From an uncultured Acidobacteriia bacterium (lineage in GTDB: Bacteria > Acidobacteriota > Terriglobia > Bryobacterales > Bryobacteraceae): a stretch of DNA of 54,026 nt. The translations under genes and the position numbers were made by a program. The notes under the pieces were generated by a model that did no database searches, was not told the DNA's origin, and saw nothing but the letters and a program-made list of their open reading frames with translations. The DNA is taken from positions 1 through 54,026 of the forward strand of contig CAIUOG010000123.1 of assembly GCA_903900705.1 (NCBI GenBank). Direction: 5' to 3'. Positions 17,332 to 26,126 of this stretch are shown one piece after another. The first letter of the stretch is position 1, and every line of letters starts with the position of its first letter.

Positions 17332-18005
17332 TCCGCCTTGAAGGGATTGAAGTTTGTGCTGCGATCAAAGAAGTCCACACCTTCCTCGCGCTTCAGGAAA
17401 TTTACCACGAGGTAGGTCAGCGGCGTCGCCAGCACCTCATATACCACTTTGAACAGGTAGCCGGACACGATGAGTTTGAACATGACGCCCAGCGGCTGGC
17501 CCCAGAAAATAAAGAAGATCACGATGCTGGTGTCGACTAACTGGCCCACAACGGTGGAGCCGACCGTGCGGGTCCAGAGCATGCGGCCATTGGTCCAGAG
17601 CTTCATTTTCGCGACCGTGAGGGAGTTGGCAAATTCACCGGCCCAGAAGGCGAGCAGACTGCCGGCGACATTGCGCGGCACCACGCCGAAGATGGTTTCG
17701 AAGGCGTTCTGATCTTTGAACTCAGGCGCGGGAGGCAGCCAGATGGCGAAAAGCCCAAAGGCGGTCATGATGACGCTGGCCATGAAGCCGGTCCAGATGG
17801 CCTTCCGGGAAGCGCTGTAGCCGTAGACTTCGGTGAAGACGTCGCCAAAGATATAGGTGATCGGGAAAAGCAGTTGGGCCGCGCTGAAGCGGAACCATCC
17901 GACCGCTACGAACTTCGGGGCGATCAGATTGGAAACGATCAGCACCACGACGAAGATGTTGATCAGAATATGGAGATACTTGTAGTCTTTCTCGATCTTG
18001 CTCAC
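17328..18005 (-). CDS. Queuosine-precursor transporter (YhhQ/QueT-type)
   Basis: 225 residues with about six membrane helices and a GTG start directly after the upstream stop codon. The motif VGSTVVGQLVDTSIVIFFIFWG and the ITYIFGDVFTEVYGY block are diagnostic of the YhhQ (DUF165) family, which takes up the queuosine precursors preQ0/preQ1 through the inner membrane. Neighbouring genes are not queuosine genes; coupling to the kinase-like gene is by a 4-base overlap. The family call is firm; the precise substrate form is inferred. Confidence 0.9.
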   Translation of the reverse strand: MSKIEKDYKYLHILINIFVVVLIVSNLIAPKFVAVGWFRFSAAQLLFPITYIFGDVFTEVYGYSASRKAIWTGFMASVIMTAFGLFAIWLPPAPEFKDQNAFETIFGVVPRNVAGSLLAFWAGEFANSLTVAKMKLWTNGRMLWTRTVGSTVVGQLVDTSIVIFFIFWGQPLGVMFKLIVSGYLFKVVYEVLATPLTYLVVNFLKREEGVDFFDRSTNFNPFKAE

Positions 18006-19250
18006 TTATAGCTTCCCTTCGAACGGTATCGAATGATCGCCGACAACGGCGAGGGTCTGCGGAGGCGAGTCAAGGCGGAAATATGACCAGGGCCCCGGGA
18101 TCCACGGATATTTGTTGATGACGTCTTCCTCTACTTCGATGCCAAAACCGGGCTCGCGCGGCACAATCAGATCGCCGCGCTCGATTTGAAGCGGCGCCTT
18201 GAGAATATCGGTCGCCAGCGGAAAAGGATACATTCCGGGCTTGCCGCCGTGGGAGTAGCAGGGGTATTCCAGCCATTCAACCACGGAATCCGTCCAGCAG
18301 ACTCCGAGTTGGGCCGCAGCCAGAATCTCGAGATCGGTTCCCCAGGCATGGAAGGCGAAGCGAAGTTCGCGGCGGGCGATGAGATGAAAGAGCCGTTTCG
18401 CCATGGCGTAACCGCCCTGGCAGACTACATCCATCTGGACGTAGTCGACGCAGCCGGAATCAATCAGGTCGGTAAAGCCATCTTCGTCCGGCTCGTGTTC
18501 GCCGGATGCCAGGGGTATGAACTCTTTCTCGCGCAGGGTCGTGTAGGCGTCGTGATCGGCGGGAGGCAGCGGTTCTTCAAGCCAGAGCGGATCGTATTCC
18601 GACATCGATTCGGCGACGCGGGCCACGGTATCGGCGGAATAACCGCGGTCACCCATTCGCCACCAGGCGTGGGCGTCGATCATCAGATCGACGGCCGGAC
18701 CAACGGCGTCGCGCATCAGGCGGACCGTCTTCACGTCGTCGTCCGGGCCGAGCGCGGGGCGCATCTTGTAGCCTCGGAAACCGAGACCGGCGATGGCGGC
18801 GGCCTCCTCGGCAAACTTCTCCGGCGGCTGGTACATGCCCGCGCTGCCGTAGAGCTTGATCTTTTCGCGCACGCGCCCGCCCACCACTTCGGAAACCGGG
18901 ACGGAGAATGATTTCGCGTAGATGTCCCAGAGCGCGACCTCCACTACACAATAGGCCTTCATCAGTTCGCGATTGCCCCGGCCCGGACCGGATTCGAAGC
19001 GGATACGAAGGGCATCGGGATCGGCGAGAGTAACGCCTTCGAGAAAGGGGGCGACGAAGAGACGAATCAGGTCGAAAACACGTTCGCTGCCCGGCCCTGG
19101 AGCGTGGCCGGTGATGCCCGCGGAGGTTTCGACCCGGATCAGCATGGCGTCACGCTTCAGAATCGTACGTTCTCCACCGTAGAATGGAAGCCGTATCGGT
19201 TCCGGGAACGGAAAGCTCATCAGAAACGGCTGGACCCGGATCAGTTTCAT
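18006..19250 (-). CDS. Mandelate racemase/muconate lactonizing (enolase superfamily) enzyme
   Basis: 414 residues. The N-terminal capping domain covers about 1-130; the barrel follows with GYKMRP (Lys position of the KxK/KxR motif) and the metal ligands in MIDAHAW, WLEEPL and SGEHE, plus the acid-base candidate in FHAWG. This suits a sugar-acid dehydratase-type member. By family it abstracts the proton next to a carboxylate with Mg2+. It is first in a leftward operon, with only 23 bases between its ATG and that of the divergent mgtC-like gene, so its promoter must lie within that gene. Confidence 0.88.
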   Translation of the reverse strand: MKLIRVQPFLMSFPFPEPIRLPFYGGERTILKRDAMLIRVETSAGITGHAPGPGSERVFDLIRLFVAPFLEGVTLADPDALRIRFESGPGRGNRELMKAYCVVEVALWDIYAKSFSVPVSEVVGGRVREKIKLYGSAGMYQPPEKFAEEAAAIAGLGFRGYKMRPALGPDDDVKTVRLMRDAVGPAVDLMIDAHAWWRMGDRGYSADTVARVAESMSEYDPLWLEEPLPPADHDAYTTLREKEFIPLASGEHEPDEDGFTDLIDSGCVDYVQMDVVCQGGYAMAKRLFHLIARRELRFAFHAWGTDLEILAAAQLGVCWTDSVVEWLEYPCYSHGGKPGMYPFPLATDILKAPLQIERGDLIVPREPGFGIEVEEDVINKYPWIPGPWSYFRLDSPPQTLAVVGDHSIPFEGKL

Positions 19251-19273
19251 ATCGAAAAAACAACAATAACAGC

Positions 19274-19735
19274 ATGCTTACCAATCTGATCGACTGGCAT
19301 CTTCTCTGGGTCACCGCGGTGAAGATCTTTTTCGCCTACGCGCTGACGTTGCCCATGGGCTGGTGGCGAGAGAAGGAAATGCACGCGGTGGGTATCCGGA
19401 CGTTTCCCATCGTGGCGATGGCGAGTTGCGGTTACATGATGATTTTTCAGGACGTTAAAGGGCTGGATGGCCAGACCCTGAACTCCCATATTCTGCAGGG
19501 TCTGGTGGCCGGCATCGGGTTCGTGGGGGGCGGGGCGATTGTTCGGGATGGAATGAGCGTGCATGGCACGGCGACAGCCGCATCGATCTGGAACACGGGC
19601 GCGATCGGGGCGGCGGTGGCGATCGGGAAATACGAAGTGGCGATCGTGCTGGCGTTTCTGAACCTGGTGACTTTACTGGCGCTGATGCCGATCAAGAAAA
19701 GGCTGGACGAAAGCCCTACCGACGCACGGGACTAA
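19274..19735 (+). CDS. MgtC/SapB-family membrane protein
   Basis: 153 residues with four or five membrane helices. The family core is clear: WWREKEMHAVGIRTFPIVAM and GLVAGIGFVGGGAIVRDG, then ATAASIWNTGAIGAAVAIG. The start at 19274 gives the expected N-terminus; an upstream start would add ~30 polar residues from the region antisense to the enolase-superfamily gene. No Shine-Dalgarno is visible in the A-rich 23-base leader. MgtC-like proteins affect survival in low magnesium or acid and can inhibit ATP synthase; whether this one does is unknown. Its stop overlaps the convergent lysE-like gene by 4 bases. Confidence 0.88.
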   Translation: MLTNLIDWHLLWVTAVKIFFAYALTLPMGWWREKEMHAVGIRTFPIVAMASCGYMMIFQDVKGLDGQTLNSHILQGLVAGIGFVGGGAIVRDGMSVHGTATAASIWNTGAIGAAVAIGKYEVAIVLAFLNLVTLLALMPIKKRLDESPTDARD

Positions 19736-20364
19736 ACGCCTGAACGAACGATGCCGCTGAAAACGAGGCGTGCGCTGAACAGCAGCAGGAAACTGCCGAA
19801 CACTCGCTCCGCTCCGGCTTTCAGGCGGCGGTAGATCCGCTGCACCGGCGCGGTTCCAAACAGTGTGGCGACCAGGGAGTACCAGACGCATTCATTGAAG
19901 AGCACGATCAGCGGGGATGCCCAGCGGATAGCCGCCGGAGTCTGAGGAGTGAAGAGCGCGGTGAAGACGGTTCCGAAAAAGACGATCACTTTCGGATTCG
20001 ATAAGCCCAGGAACAGGGCCTTTCGCCAGGCAGCGCCACGGGTGAGGCTTTGCCTGTCCAACTCCGGCAGGGGATCCCGGGCGTGAAGCCACATCATCAC
20101 TCCGATGTAGCCGAGGTAGCAGCCACCCGCAATGTGAAGGAATCGGTAGAGCGCCACGGCGCGCACCAGGAGGAACTGCCAGCCGAGCAGCGCCCCGAGG
20201 CACCAGGTCATGGAGGCTGTGACGGTGCCGGCCGCGGCGGCGAGCGCAACGTCGCGTCTGGAGGACACGGCCGTCTGCGTGACCAGTACGAAGGCCGGCC
20301 CGGGACTCATGGTGGCGGCAAGGTTCAGGGCGGCAATACCGAGCAGCGGCTGGAGATCGGACAC
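19732..20364 (-). CDS. LysE-family amino-acid exporter
   Basis: 210 residues with five to six hydrophobic helices and the family signature NLAATMSPGPAFVLVTQTAV at the N-terminus, followed by GLSNPKVIVFFGTVF in the middle. The family exports amino acids such as lysine, threonine or homoserine, or their derivatives, across the inner membrane. It stands alone between mgtC-like (convergent, 4-base overlap) and lpxA (divergent, 62 bases), so the context does not narrow the substrate. Confidence 0.88.
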   Translation of the reverse strand: MSDLQPLLGIAALNLAATMSPGPAFVLVTQTAVSSRRDVALAAAAGTVTASMTWCLGALLGWQFLLVRAVALYRFLHIAGGCYLGYIGVMMWLHARDPLPELDRQSLTRGAAWRKALFLGLSNPKVIVFFGTVFTALFTPQTPAAIRWASPLIVLFNECVWYSLVATLFGTAPVQRIYRRLKAGAERVFGSFLLLFSARLVFSGIVRSGV

Positions 20365-20426
20365 TTCCGGAGGATAGCAACCGGGTGCTTCGGAAGTGTT
20401 CCGGAGGCAGCCTCTATGATGGAGTC

Positions 20427-21215
20427 GTGGCTATCGACCCTTCCGCCGTGATTGCGCCCACGGCCCGCATCCATCCGGACGCTCAGATTGGAGCGCGTAC
20501 CCGCGTCGGGGAGTTCTGCGTTATCGAGCAGGACGTTTCGATTGGTGATGACTGCCTGCTGGAGCCGTATGTCTTCATCAAGCGCTGGACAACGCTGGGT
20601 GATCGCAACGAAATCTCTGCCGGGACGGTGCTGGGGACTGACCCGCTCGATAAGAATTTCAAAGGTGACCGGAGCTATCTGCGGATCGGCAATGACAACA
20701 AGATCCGGGAGCACTATACGATCTCCCGGGGGACGAAGCCGGAATCGGTGACCACGCTGGGCGACGGGAATTACATTATGACGTCCGGCCATGTGGCGCA
20801 TAACTGCACGGTCGGCAGCAATACGGTGATTGCCAGTTGCGCGTTGATCGCGGGTTATGTGGAGATTGAGGACCGGGCGTTCATTTCGGGTGGCGTGGTG
20901 GTGCACCAGTTCTCGAAGATCGGGAAACTGGCCATGATTGGGGGCAACACGCGCGTCAATCTGGATGTTCCGCCGTTCTTCCTTTATTCAGGCTTCAACG
21001 TGGAAGCGAAGGGGCTGAATATTGTGGGGCTGAAAAGGTCCGGCTTCAGCATGGCAGAGGTTTCGCGCCTTAAGAAGGCGTATCAGTTGTTGTACCGCTC
21101 CGGGCTGTTGCTGGAAGACGCGTTGCGCCACATCGAGGAAGAGGTTCCCGATGCCAATACGGCCCATCTGGTGGAATTTATCCGCCGGAGCGAACGCGGC
21201 ATCTGTCGGGAATAG
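20427..21215 (+). CDS. lpxA: Acyl-ACP-UDP-N-acetylglucosamine O-acyltransferase
   Basis: 262 residues, the same length as typical LpxA, from a GTG start that gives VAIDPSAVIAPTARIHP. It performs the first step of lipid A synthesis in the cytoplasm. The left-handed beta-helix hexapeptides are obvious (ARIHPDAQIGARTRVGEFCV); the catalytic histidine lies in GHVAHNCTVG, and the C-terminal helical domain holds GLKRSGFSM. An alternative GTG at 20385 would add 14 atypical residues. No other lpx gene is adjacent, so lipid A genes are scattered in this genome. Confidence 0.92.
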   Translation: MAIDPSAVIAPTARIHPDAQIGARTRVGEFCVIEQDVSIGDDCLLEPYVFIKRWTTLGDRNEISAGTVLGTDPLDKNFKGDRSYLRIGNDNKIREHYTISRGTKPESVTTLGDGNYIMTSGHVAHNCTVGSNTVIASCALIAGYVEIEDRAFISGGVVVHQFSKIGKLAMIGGNTRVNLDVPPFFLYSGFNVEAKGLNIVGLKRSGFSMAEVSRLKKAYQLLYRSGLLLEDALRHIEEEVPDANTAHLVEFIRRSERGICRE

Positions 21216-21488
21216 CTACCGACGCCGATAGTAGCGTTGCCCCCGGTCGTGCGAACCGGCATCCAGCAGGACGGCCACAATCAGGAAGATCAGATTCATG
21301 CCTTCGAGCGGGCGGTGATTGCTGACCATCCACGCGTAGACGATAGTCGTGATTGGCAGGAAAAAGAAGCCAAGCAGCGGGATTAATAACCCGTGGTATG
21401 CCCGATTGAGCATATGGGTGAAGAGCCACATTCCCACCAGCACCAGCCGGGGGAACGAAACCATCAGGATCACCAGCAGACAAGGCAT
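21216..21488 (-). CDS. Small conserved membrane protein of unknown function
   Basis: 90 residues with two or three membrane helices (LVILMVSFPRLVLVGMWLFT, then GLLIPLLGFFFLPITTIVYA, then a weaker third). The pattern of a central PLLGFFFLP and a basic tail after GSHDRG resembles small uncharacterised membrane proteins seen in several phyla; I cannot name a function. It ends directly at the lpxA stop on the opposite strand. The start ATG has a weak AGAGA upstream. It is shown as real because of its clear membrane topology and non-shadow composition. Confidence 0.7.
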   Translation of the reverse strand: MPCLLVILMVSFPRLVLVGMWLFTHMLNRAYHGLLIPLLGFFFLPITTIVYAWMVSNHRPLEGMNLIFLIVAVLLDAGSHDRGQRYYRRR

Positions 21489-21671
21489 GTTCTCTGCATT
21501 CTATGACGGATGCAGGGCGGAAGCGGTTCGGAATCTTTGGGACCCATCCAGGGGCGAACAGACCCTGTCCCGCGGGACCCCCTGCCGGAGGTTAGGCTTT
21601 CACGTTTTCCGTACGTGCGCCAAAGCACTCATATCTGGTAGCATTATTTCCATTCAGTTACCCGAATGGGG

Positions 21672-21696
21672 GTTCCGCCACGTTGACGTGCGGAAC
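21672..21696 (+). promoter_or_regulatory. Leader hairpin before receptor 2
   Basis: In the 227-base gap before receptor 2, GTTCCGC(C)ACG at 21672-21682 pairs with CGTGCGGAAC at 21687-21696 around a TTGA loop, giving a 10-bp stem with one bulge. It ends 5-10 bases before the ribosome binding site AGAAAGGA. It may stabilise the message or serve as an operator. I see no other convincing promoter element in the gap. Confidence 0.4.
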
Positions 21697-21715
21697 AGTT
21701 TAGAAAGGAATTCTC

Positions 21716-24700
21716 ATGCAGCGTCTGCGTAAGATCTGTGTTTTGATCGCCACCGTGTTGTTGTGTTGTGGTCTGGCGTTCTCACAGGCAGTAAACGGTA
21801 CCATCGTTGGAACCGTTACCGATAGTACGGGTGGCTCGATTGCCAACGCAAAAGTCACCCTGACCGAAACCAATACCAAGGTTGTCCATAACGGACAGAC
21901 CAATGAATCCGGCTCTTACAATTTTCTGGAGCTGCCGCCGGGTCTGTATTCTGTCCAGGTCGAAATGACCGGCTTCAAGAAAGAGATCAAGAGCGGGATT
22001 GTCCTCGAAGCGAACACCAGTCCCCGCGCCGATGTGCGGCTGGAACCCGGCGAAATTAACCAGACCATTGAGGTCTCCGCCAGCGGTTCCATCCTGCAGA
22101 CGGAACGCGCCGACACCGGCCGCGTGATTGACGAAAAGCTGGTGCAGGAGCTGCCGATGGGCGTTAACCGCAACTTCCAGAGCCTTCTGGATCTGGTTCC
22201 GGGCACGTCGGTTGAGACTTTCCAGCACTCGCAGGCGTTTAACGCGTCGAGTTCGCTGCAGACGAACGTCAACGGCCAGCCCCGCATGGGCAATAACTAT
22301 CAGGTGGAAGGCATCGATAACAATGAACGCACTGGCTTGCTGCAGATCCTGATCACGCCGGCGGAAGCGATTCAGCAGGTCAGCGTTTCCACTACCAATC
22401 ACGACCCGGAACTGGGCCGCGCCACCGGCGCCGTCGTCAACGTGATGATCAAGTCAGGCTCGAATGCTTATCACGGCGCACTTTACGAGTTCCTGCAGAA
22501 CAGCGCGCTCGATGCGCGGTCGTTCTTTAACCCGACGGTTGGGCATCTGGCCTATAACCAGTTTGGCGGCAACCTGGGTGCTCCCATCAAAAAAAATAAA
22601 CTGTTCTACTTTGCTAACTACGTCCGCACGGTGGACCGCGAAGCGAACACCAACCAGACGAATATCCCGAGCGGGCCGTTCCGTACCGGCGATCTGAGCG
22701 GTGACCCCGGCCACCAGGTCTATGACCCGGCCACCGGTTTGCAGGACGGTTCGGGCCAGTTGCGTACGCCGTTCCCTGGCAACATCATTCCCCAAAGCCG
22801 CATCAATCCGGTGTCGGCAAAAATCCTGTCCACATTCCTGCCGGCGACCAACGAGGCATTCTCGCCGACCAGCCAGACGAATGACTACTTCGCGCTGCTG
22901 CCGTTCCATAAAACCACCGATCAGGTGGATTCGAAAGTCGACTGGGTTCTGACGGATAAGGATCGCATCAGCGGTCGGTTCAGCTTTGCCCGCCCCACCA
23001 GTTTCCAGGCACCGATCTTCGGTGACGCGGGTGGTCCGGCGCAGGGCGCGTTCGAGGATACTGCGTTCCAGAAGACCTACAGCACTGGCCTGAACTACAA
23101 CCGGGTTTTGTCTCCGACTTTGCTTACCGAAGTCCGTGTGGGCGTCGCGCACTACCACAATGAAGCGGTGCAGTCCGACTACGGCAAGAATGATTCGACG
23201 AACTTCGGCATTCCGGGCGTTAACCTGGGCCCGTTCACAAGCGGCTTTGTCGGAATCAACATCGGCGGTTATTCGAGCCCGCTGTTCGGGTACTCGGCCA
23301 GCCTCCCCTGGGATCGCGCGGAAGCCAACATCGACATCGTGAACTCATGGACGAAGATCCTCAAAAATCACACCGTGAAGTTCGGCGTCGACATCCGCCG
23401 CCTGCGGGACGACCTGCTGCAGGACCAGACGTTCAGCCCGCGTGGCGTTTACACGTTCGGTACGCAGCAGACCGCGCTCCAGACCTGCACGGTGCAGGGA
23501 CCGACGCCGTCGGGTTGCTCCGGTTCATCACAGGGTCTGGCCAACGACATGGCGAGTTTCCTGCTCGATGTTCCGAACCAGGTGGCACGCGACGTGAATA
23601 CGTACTTCCCCGCTCTGCGCCAGACGCAGGTGTTCGCATATGTAGCCGACAACTGGACGGTAAGCCCCAAGCTGACCATCAATGCCGGTCTGCGCTGGGA
23701 ACTCTATCAGGCTCCGACGCCGCACTTCCCGGGTGGCTTCTCGAACTACAATCCCGACAACAATACGCTTGTGATCGCGGGTATCGGCAACAACCCGTTG
23801 AATATGGGCCTGCAGACGCGGTACAAGTACTTTGCGCCGCGTCTCGGCATTGCTTATCGCTATGACGAGAAGACCGTCTTCCGCACCGGCTTCGGCATCA
23901 GCTATACGCCATTCCCGGACAACAACTGGGCTTACAACTTCCCGGTTCGCGCCAACAATCAGTACCTCGCGCCGAGCGGCGCCGACAACTACGCGCCGGC
24001 AGTGCTGCCGGGCGGCAGGGCTCCGACCTTCCAGAACGGCTTCCCCGCTCCGGATCCGATTGTGGTGCCGACCAACGGCATCATCACGAACCCGAATCCC
24101 ACCACGGCGCAGAACGTGATTCCGCTCAACTATAAGAACGGCTACATCGAAAGCTGGAACATTGCCATTCAGCGCCAGTTGCCGTTCCGGTTTGCACTGG
24201 ACGTCGCTTACGTTGGCAGCCACGGCGTTGGTACTCCGGCCGCAATCAACCTGAATGCCGGCCAGAAGATTGGCGCGGGCAGCGCCGGTCAACCGTTCCT
24301 TGCAAAGTACGGCACCACTGCAGCGGTGACGCAGTACTTCGCCGGCTTCTCGTCGTCCTACAACTCCCTGCAGATTAAGCTGGACCGCCGCTACGCTTCG
24401 GGTCTCTCGGTCACCACCGCGTTTACCTGGCAGAAGGCGATGGACTTCCAGGGTGGTGACGATGGCGGTCTGGCCTTTTACGCCGGGCAGGGCATCGCCC
24501 GTAACTATGCGCGCGCCGATTTCGACCGCAAGTTCAACTTCGTGCAGAGCTACATCTACCAGACTCCGTTCGGCAAGGGGAAGCCATTCCTGACGAACAG
24601 CTTTGCCGGTAAGATCCTGGGTGGGTGGCAGGTCGCCGGTATTCTCTCGCTCCGCACCGGGACCCCGCTGACGTTCACGGGCAGCAACAGTCTGAATCTG

Positions 24701-25087
24701 GGCAGTGGCGGCACCGCGACGCTGGATCAGATTGCTCCGATCCAGGTGCTGGGCGGCATCAACACCGGCAATCCCTGGTTCAGCACCAGCAGCTTCGCCA
24801 AGGCTGCTACCAACGTCCAGGGCACCACGGGCCGAAACATCTTTGATGGTCCGGGTCTGTTCAGCCTGAATCTGGGCTTCTCACGCTGGATCGAAATCCG
24901 TGAAGGCTGGAAGCTGCAGCTTCGCGCGGACACGCTCAACCTGACTAATACGCCGCAGTTCTCGAATCCGAACACGGGCTTTGGCTCCAACTTCGGGTTT
25001 ATCACCGGCACCATCAGTTCGGGCACAGGTGTCAACGGAACGGGTGGAGGCCGCGTTGTGACGATGGGCGCCAAGGTCACCTTCTAA
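21716..25087 (+). CDS. Oar-like TonB-dependent outer-membrane receptor 2
   Basis: 1123 residues with AAAGGA before the ATG. A Sec signal (ICVLIATVLLCCGLAFSQ) is followed by a carboxypeptidase-regulatory domain (VNGTIVGTVTDSTGGSIANA, residues ~25-110), a plug (about 120-240) and a large beta-barrel ending in GAKVTF, with the terminal Phe used by the BAM machinery. The family is an energy-coupled importer of unknown, probably carbohydrate or peptide, substrates. It is monocistronic: a strong terminator follows 27 bases after the stop codon. It shares architecture with the receptors at 5023 and 36853 but is clearly a different paralogue. Confidence 0.93.
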   Translation: MQRLRKICVLIATVLLCCGLAFSQAVNGTIVGTVTDSTGGSIANAKVTLTETNTKVVHNGQTNESGSYNFLELPPGLYSVQVEMTGFKKEIKSGIVLEANTSPRADVRLEPGEINQTIEVSASGSILQTERADTGRVIDEKLVQELPMGVNRNFQSLLDLVPGTSVETFQHSQAFNASSSLQTNVNGQPRMGNNYQVEGIDNNERTGLLQILITPAEAIQQVSVSTTNHDPELGRATGAVVNVMIKSGSNAYHGALYEFLQNSALDARSFFNPTVGHLAYNQFGGNLGAPIKKNKLFYFANYVRTVDREANTNQTNIPSGPFRTGDLSGDPGHQVYDPATGLQDGSGQLRTPFPGNIIPQSRINPVSAKILSTFLPATNEAFSPTSQTNDYFALLPFHKTTDQVDSKVDWVLTDKDRISGRFSFARPTSFQAPIFGDAGGPAQGAFEDTAFQKTYSTGLNYNRVLSPTLLTEVRVGVAHYHNEAVQSDYGKNDSTNFGIPGVNLGPFTSGFVGINIGGYSSPLFGYSASLPWDRAEANIDIVNSWTKILKNHTVKFGVDIRRLRDDLLQDQTFSPRGVYTFGTQQTALQTCTVQGPTPSGCSGSSQGLANDMASFLLDVPNQVARDVNTYFPALRQTQVFAYVADNWTVSPKLTINAGLRWELYQAPTPHFPGGFSNYNPDNNTLVIAGIGNNPLNMGLQTRYKYFAPRLGIAYRYDEKTVFRTGFGISYTPFPDNNWAYNFPVRANNQYLAPSGADNYAPAVLPGGRAPTFQNGFPAPDPIVVPTNGIITNPNPTTAQNVIPLNYKNGYIESWNIAIQRQLPFRFALDVAYVGSHGVGTPAAINLNAGQKIGAGSAGQPFLAKYGTTAAVTQYFAGFSSSYNSLQIKLDRRYASGLSVTTAFTWQKAMDFQGGDDGGLAFYAGQGIARNYARADFDRKFNFVQSYIYQTPFGKGKPFLTNSFAGKILGGWQVAGILSLRTGTPLTFTGSNSLNLGSGGTATLDQIAPIQVLGGINTGNPWFSTSSFAKAATNVQGTTGRNIFDGPGLFSLNLGFSRWIEIREGWKLQLRADTLNLTNTPQFSNPNTGFGSNFGFITGTISSGTGVNGTGGGRVVTMGAKVTF

Positions 25088-25113
25088 TAACGACGCTTCA
25101 GGAGGTAGAACTC

Positions 25114-25148
25114 AAAAGGGCCTGCCAGGTTTGGCAGGCCCTTTTTTT
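25114..25148 (+). terminator. Strong intrinsic terminator after receptor 2
   Basis: AAAAGGGCCTGCCA at 25114-25127, loop GGTT, then TGGCAGGCCC and seven T at 25132-25148: a 12-14 bp stem with a U-run on the + strand. The opposite strand also has four U after the stem, so it can stop the convergent PEGA gene as well. Confidence 0.95.
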
Positions 25149-25161
25149 GTTGCGGACACCA

Positions 25162-25551
25162 TTACAGAACCGGGTGCAGCTTCAGCGTCTTGCCGGGCAC
25201 CACATAGACCTTTTCGGCAAACTGGGTACGGCCCTGTTCGCGGATCTGAATATCGTAATTGCCGGGACGCAGGCGCATGGTCCTGTTCTCATGCGTAGTG
25301 CCGGCATACGCCCCGTTGATGAAGACCTCGGCATCCTTCACTTTGGTTTCGAGCTTGACTTCTCCGGAGTTGGGATAGGCGTAGACCGGGCCGGCCCAAC
25401 CGGGACCCCAGTAGCTGCCCCAGTACGGTCCATAGCCGAATCCGGCGCCGTAGATGGGACGGGAAACGAAGACCGCACGGCCAGCGGCGGGCGCAGCCAC
25501 GGGGGCGATCATGATGACGAATGCGGCGAGAGTGAAGAATCCTTTTTTCAT
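25162..25551 (-). CDS. Exported PEGA-domain protein
   Basis: 129 residues. A Sec signal (FFTLAAFVIMIAPVAAPAAG) precedes a Gly/Tyr-rich stretch (GAGFGYGPYWGSYWGPG) and a PEGA-type beta domain (EVKLETKVKDAEVFINGAYA, later LRPGNYDIQI). PEGA domains are found in surface proteins and are thought to bind cell-surface carbohydrate or protein; the precise role is unknown. The ATG at 25551 has GGAGG upstream. Its promoter looks sigma-54-dependent, see 25574-25590, so the gene is probably induced rather than constitutive. Its 3' end faces the receptor 2 terminator. Confidence 0.85.
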   Translation of the reverse strand: MKKGFFTLAAFVIMIAPVAAPAAGRAVFVSRPIYGAGFGYGPYWGSYWGPGWAGPVYAYPNSGEVKLETKVKDAEVFINGAYAGTTHENRTMRLRPGNYDIQIREQGRTQFAEKVYVVPGKTLKLHPVL

Positions 25552-25573
25552 TGCAACCTCCGCTGTCCGGAAT

Positions 25574-25590
25574 AGCACGACCCGTGCCAA
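25574..25590 (-). promoter_or_regulatory. Sigma-54 promoter of the PEGA gene
   Basis: Read on the minus strand, TTGGCACGGGTCGTGCT matches the sigma-54 consensus YTGGCACGRNNNTTGCW at all fixed positions but one (G for the first T of TTGC). GG and GC are 10 bases apart. The expected transcript start is near 25563, leaving a 12-base leader that contains the GGAGG site and the ATG. The element is also a partial dyad (GCACG-GGT-CGTGC). Confidence 0.7.
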
Positions 25591-25754
25591 ACCGACGAGG
25601 TATTGTTTTCAATCAGATGGCGACGTTGCACCCTGGTTCACGTTCACCAGACGGTTGGAATCAGCCACCAGGCGGCCGGATTCGATATAAATTAATGGTT
25701 TGGTTCGGTCGATTTTGTGGGGTCCTGGCCGTCTTCCTTCCGGAGGGTTCTGAA

Positions 25755-26126
25755 ATGAAGTACATGCTGATGATTTATCAGGACGAGAACGCCCTGAGCG
25801 ATGCGGACCGGGAGGACTGTTACGCGGAATCGCTGCAACTGGCGGAGGACCTGAACGCAACTGGAAACTTTATTGCCACTGCGCCGCTCTACCCCACCTC
25901 TATGGCAACCAGTGTCCGTGTTCGTGACGGCGAGCCGCTGTTGACGGACGGTCCCTTCGCGGAGACCAGGGAGCAGTTTGGCGGGTACTTCCTGATAGAA
26001 GCTGCGAATGCTGATGAGGCCACCGGAATCGCGGCGCGAATTCCCGGGGCGCGGAAGGGGACGGTGGAAGTCCGTCCGGTGATTGAATTGGCCGGCATTC
26101 CGGTGAGAGGGGAGAAGAGGGTATGA
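25755..26126 (+). CDS. DGPF/YCII-domain protein
   Basis: 123 residues. The start is fixed by GGAGGG eight bases upstream and by the typical N-terminus [11 protein letters not shown]. The family motif [19 protein letters not shown] sits in the middle, and the VEVRPVIEL strand ends the ferredoxin-like fold. Such proteins are often encoded with ECF sigma factors of the SigI/SigJ type, but none is here; instead the next gene is a propeller protein, overlapping by 4 bases (ATGA). The biochemical role of the fold is unknown, so only the family is claimed. Confidence 0.88.
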   Translation: MKYMLMIYQDENALSDADREDCYAESLQLAEDLNATGNFIATAPLYPTSMATSVRVRDGEPLLTDGPFAETREQFGGYFLIEAANADEATGIAARIPGARKGTVEVRPVIELAGIPVRGEKRV

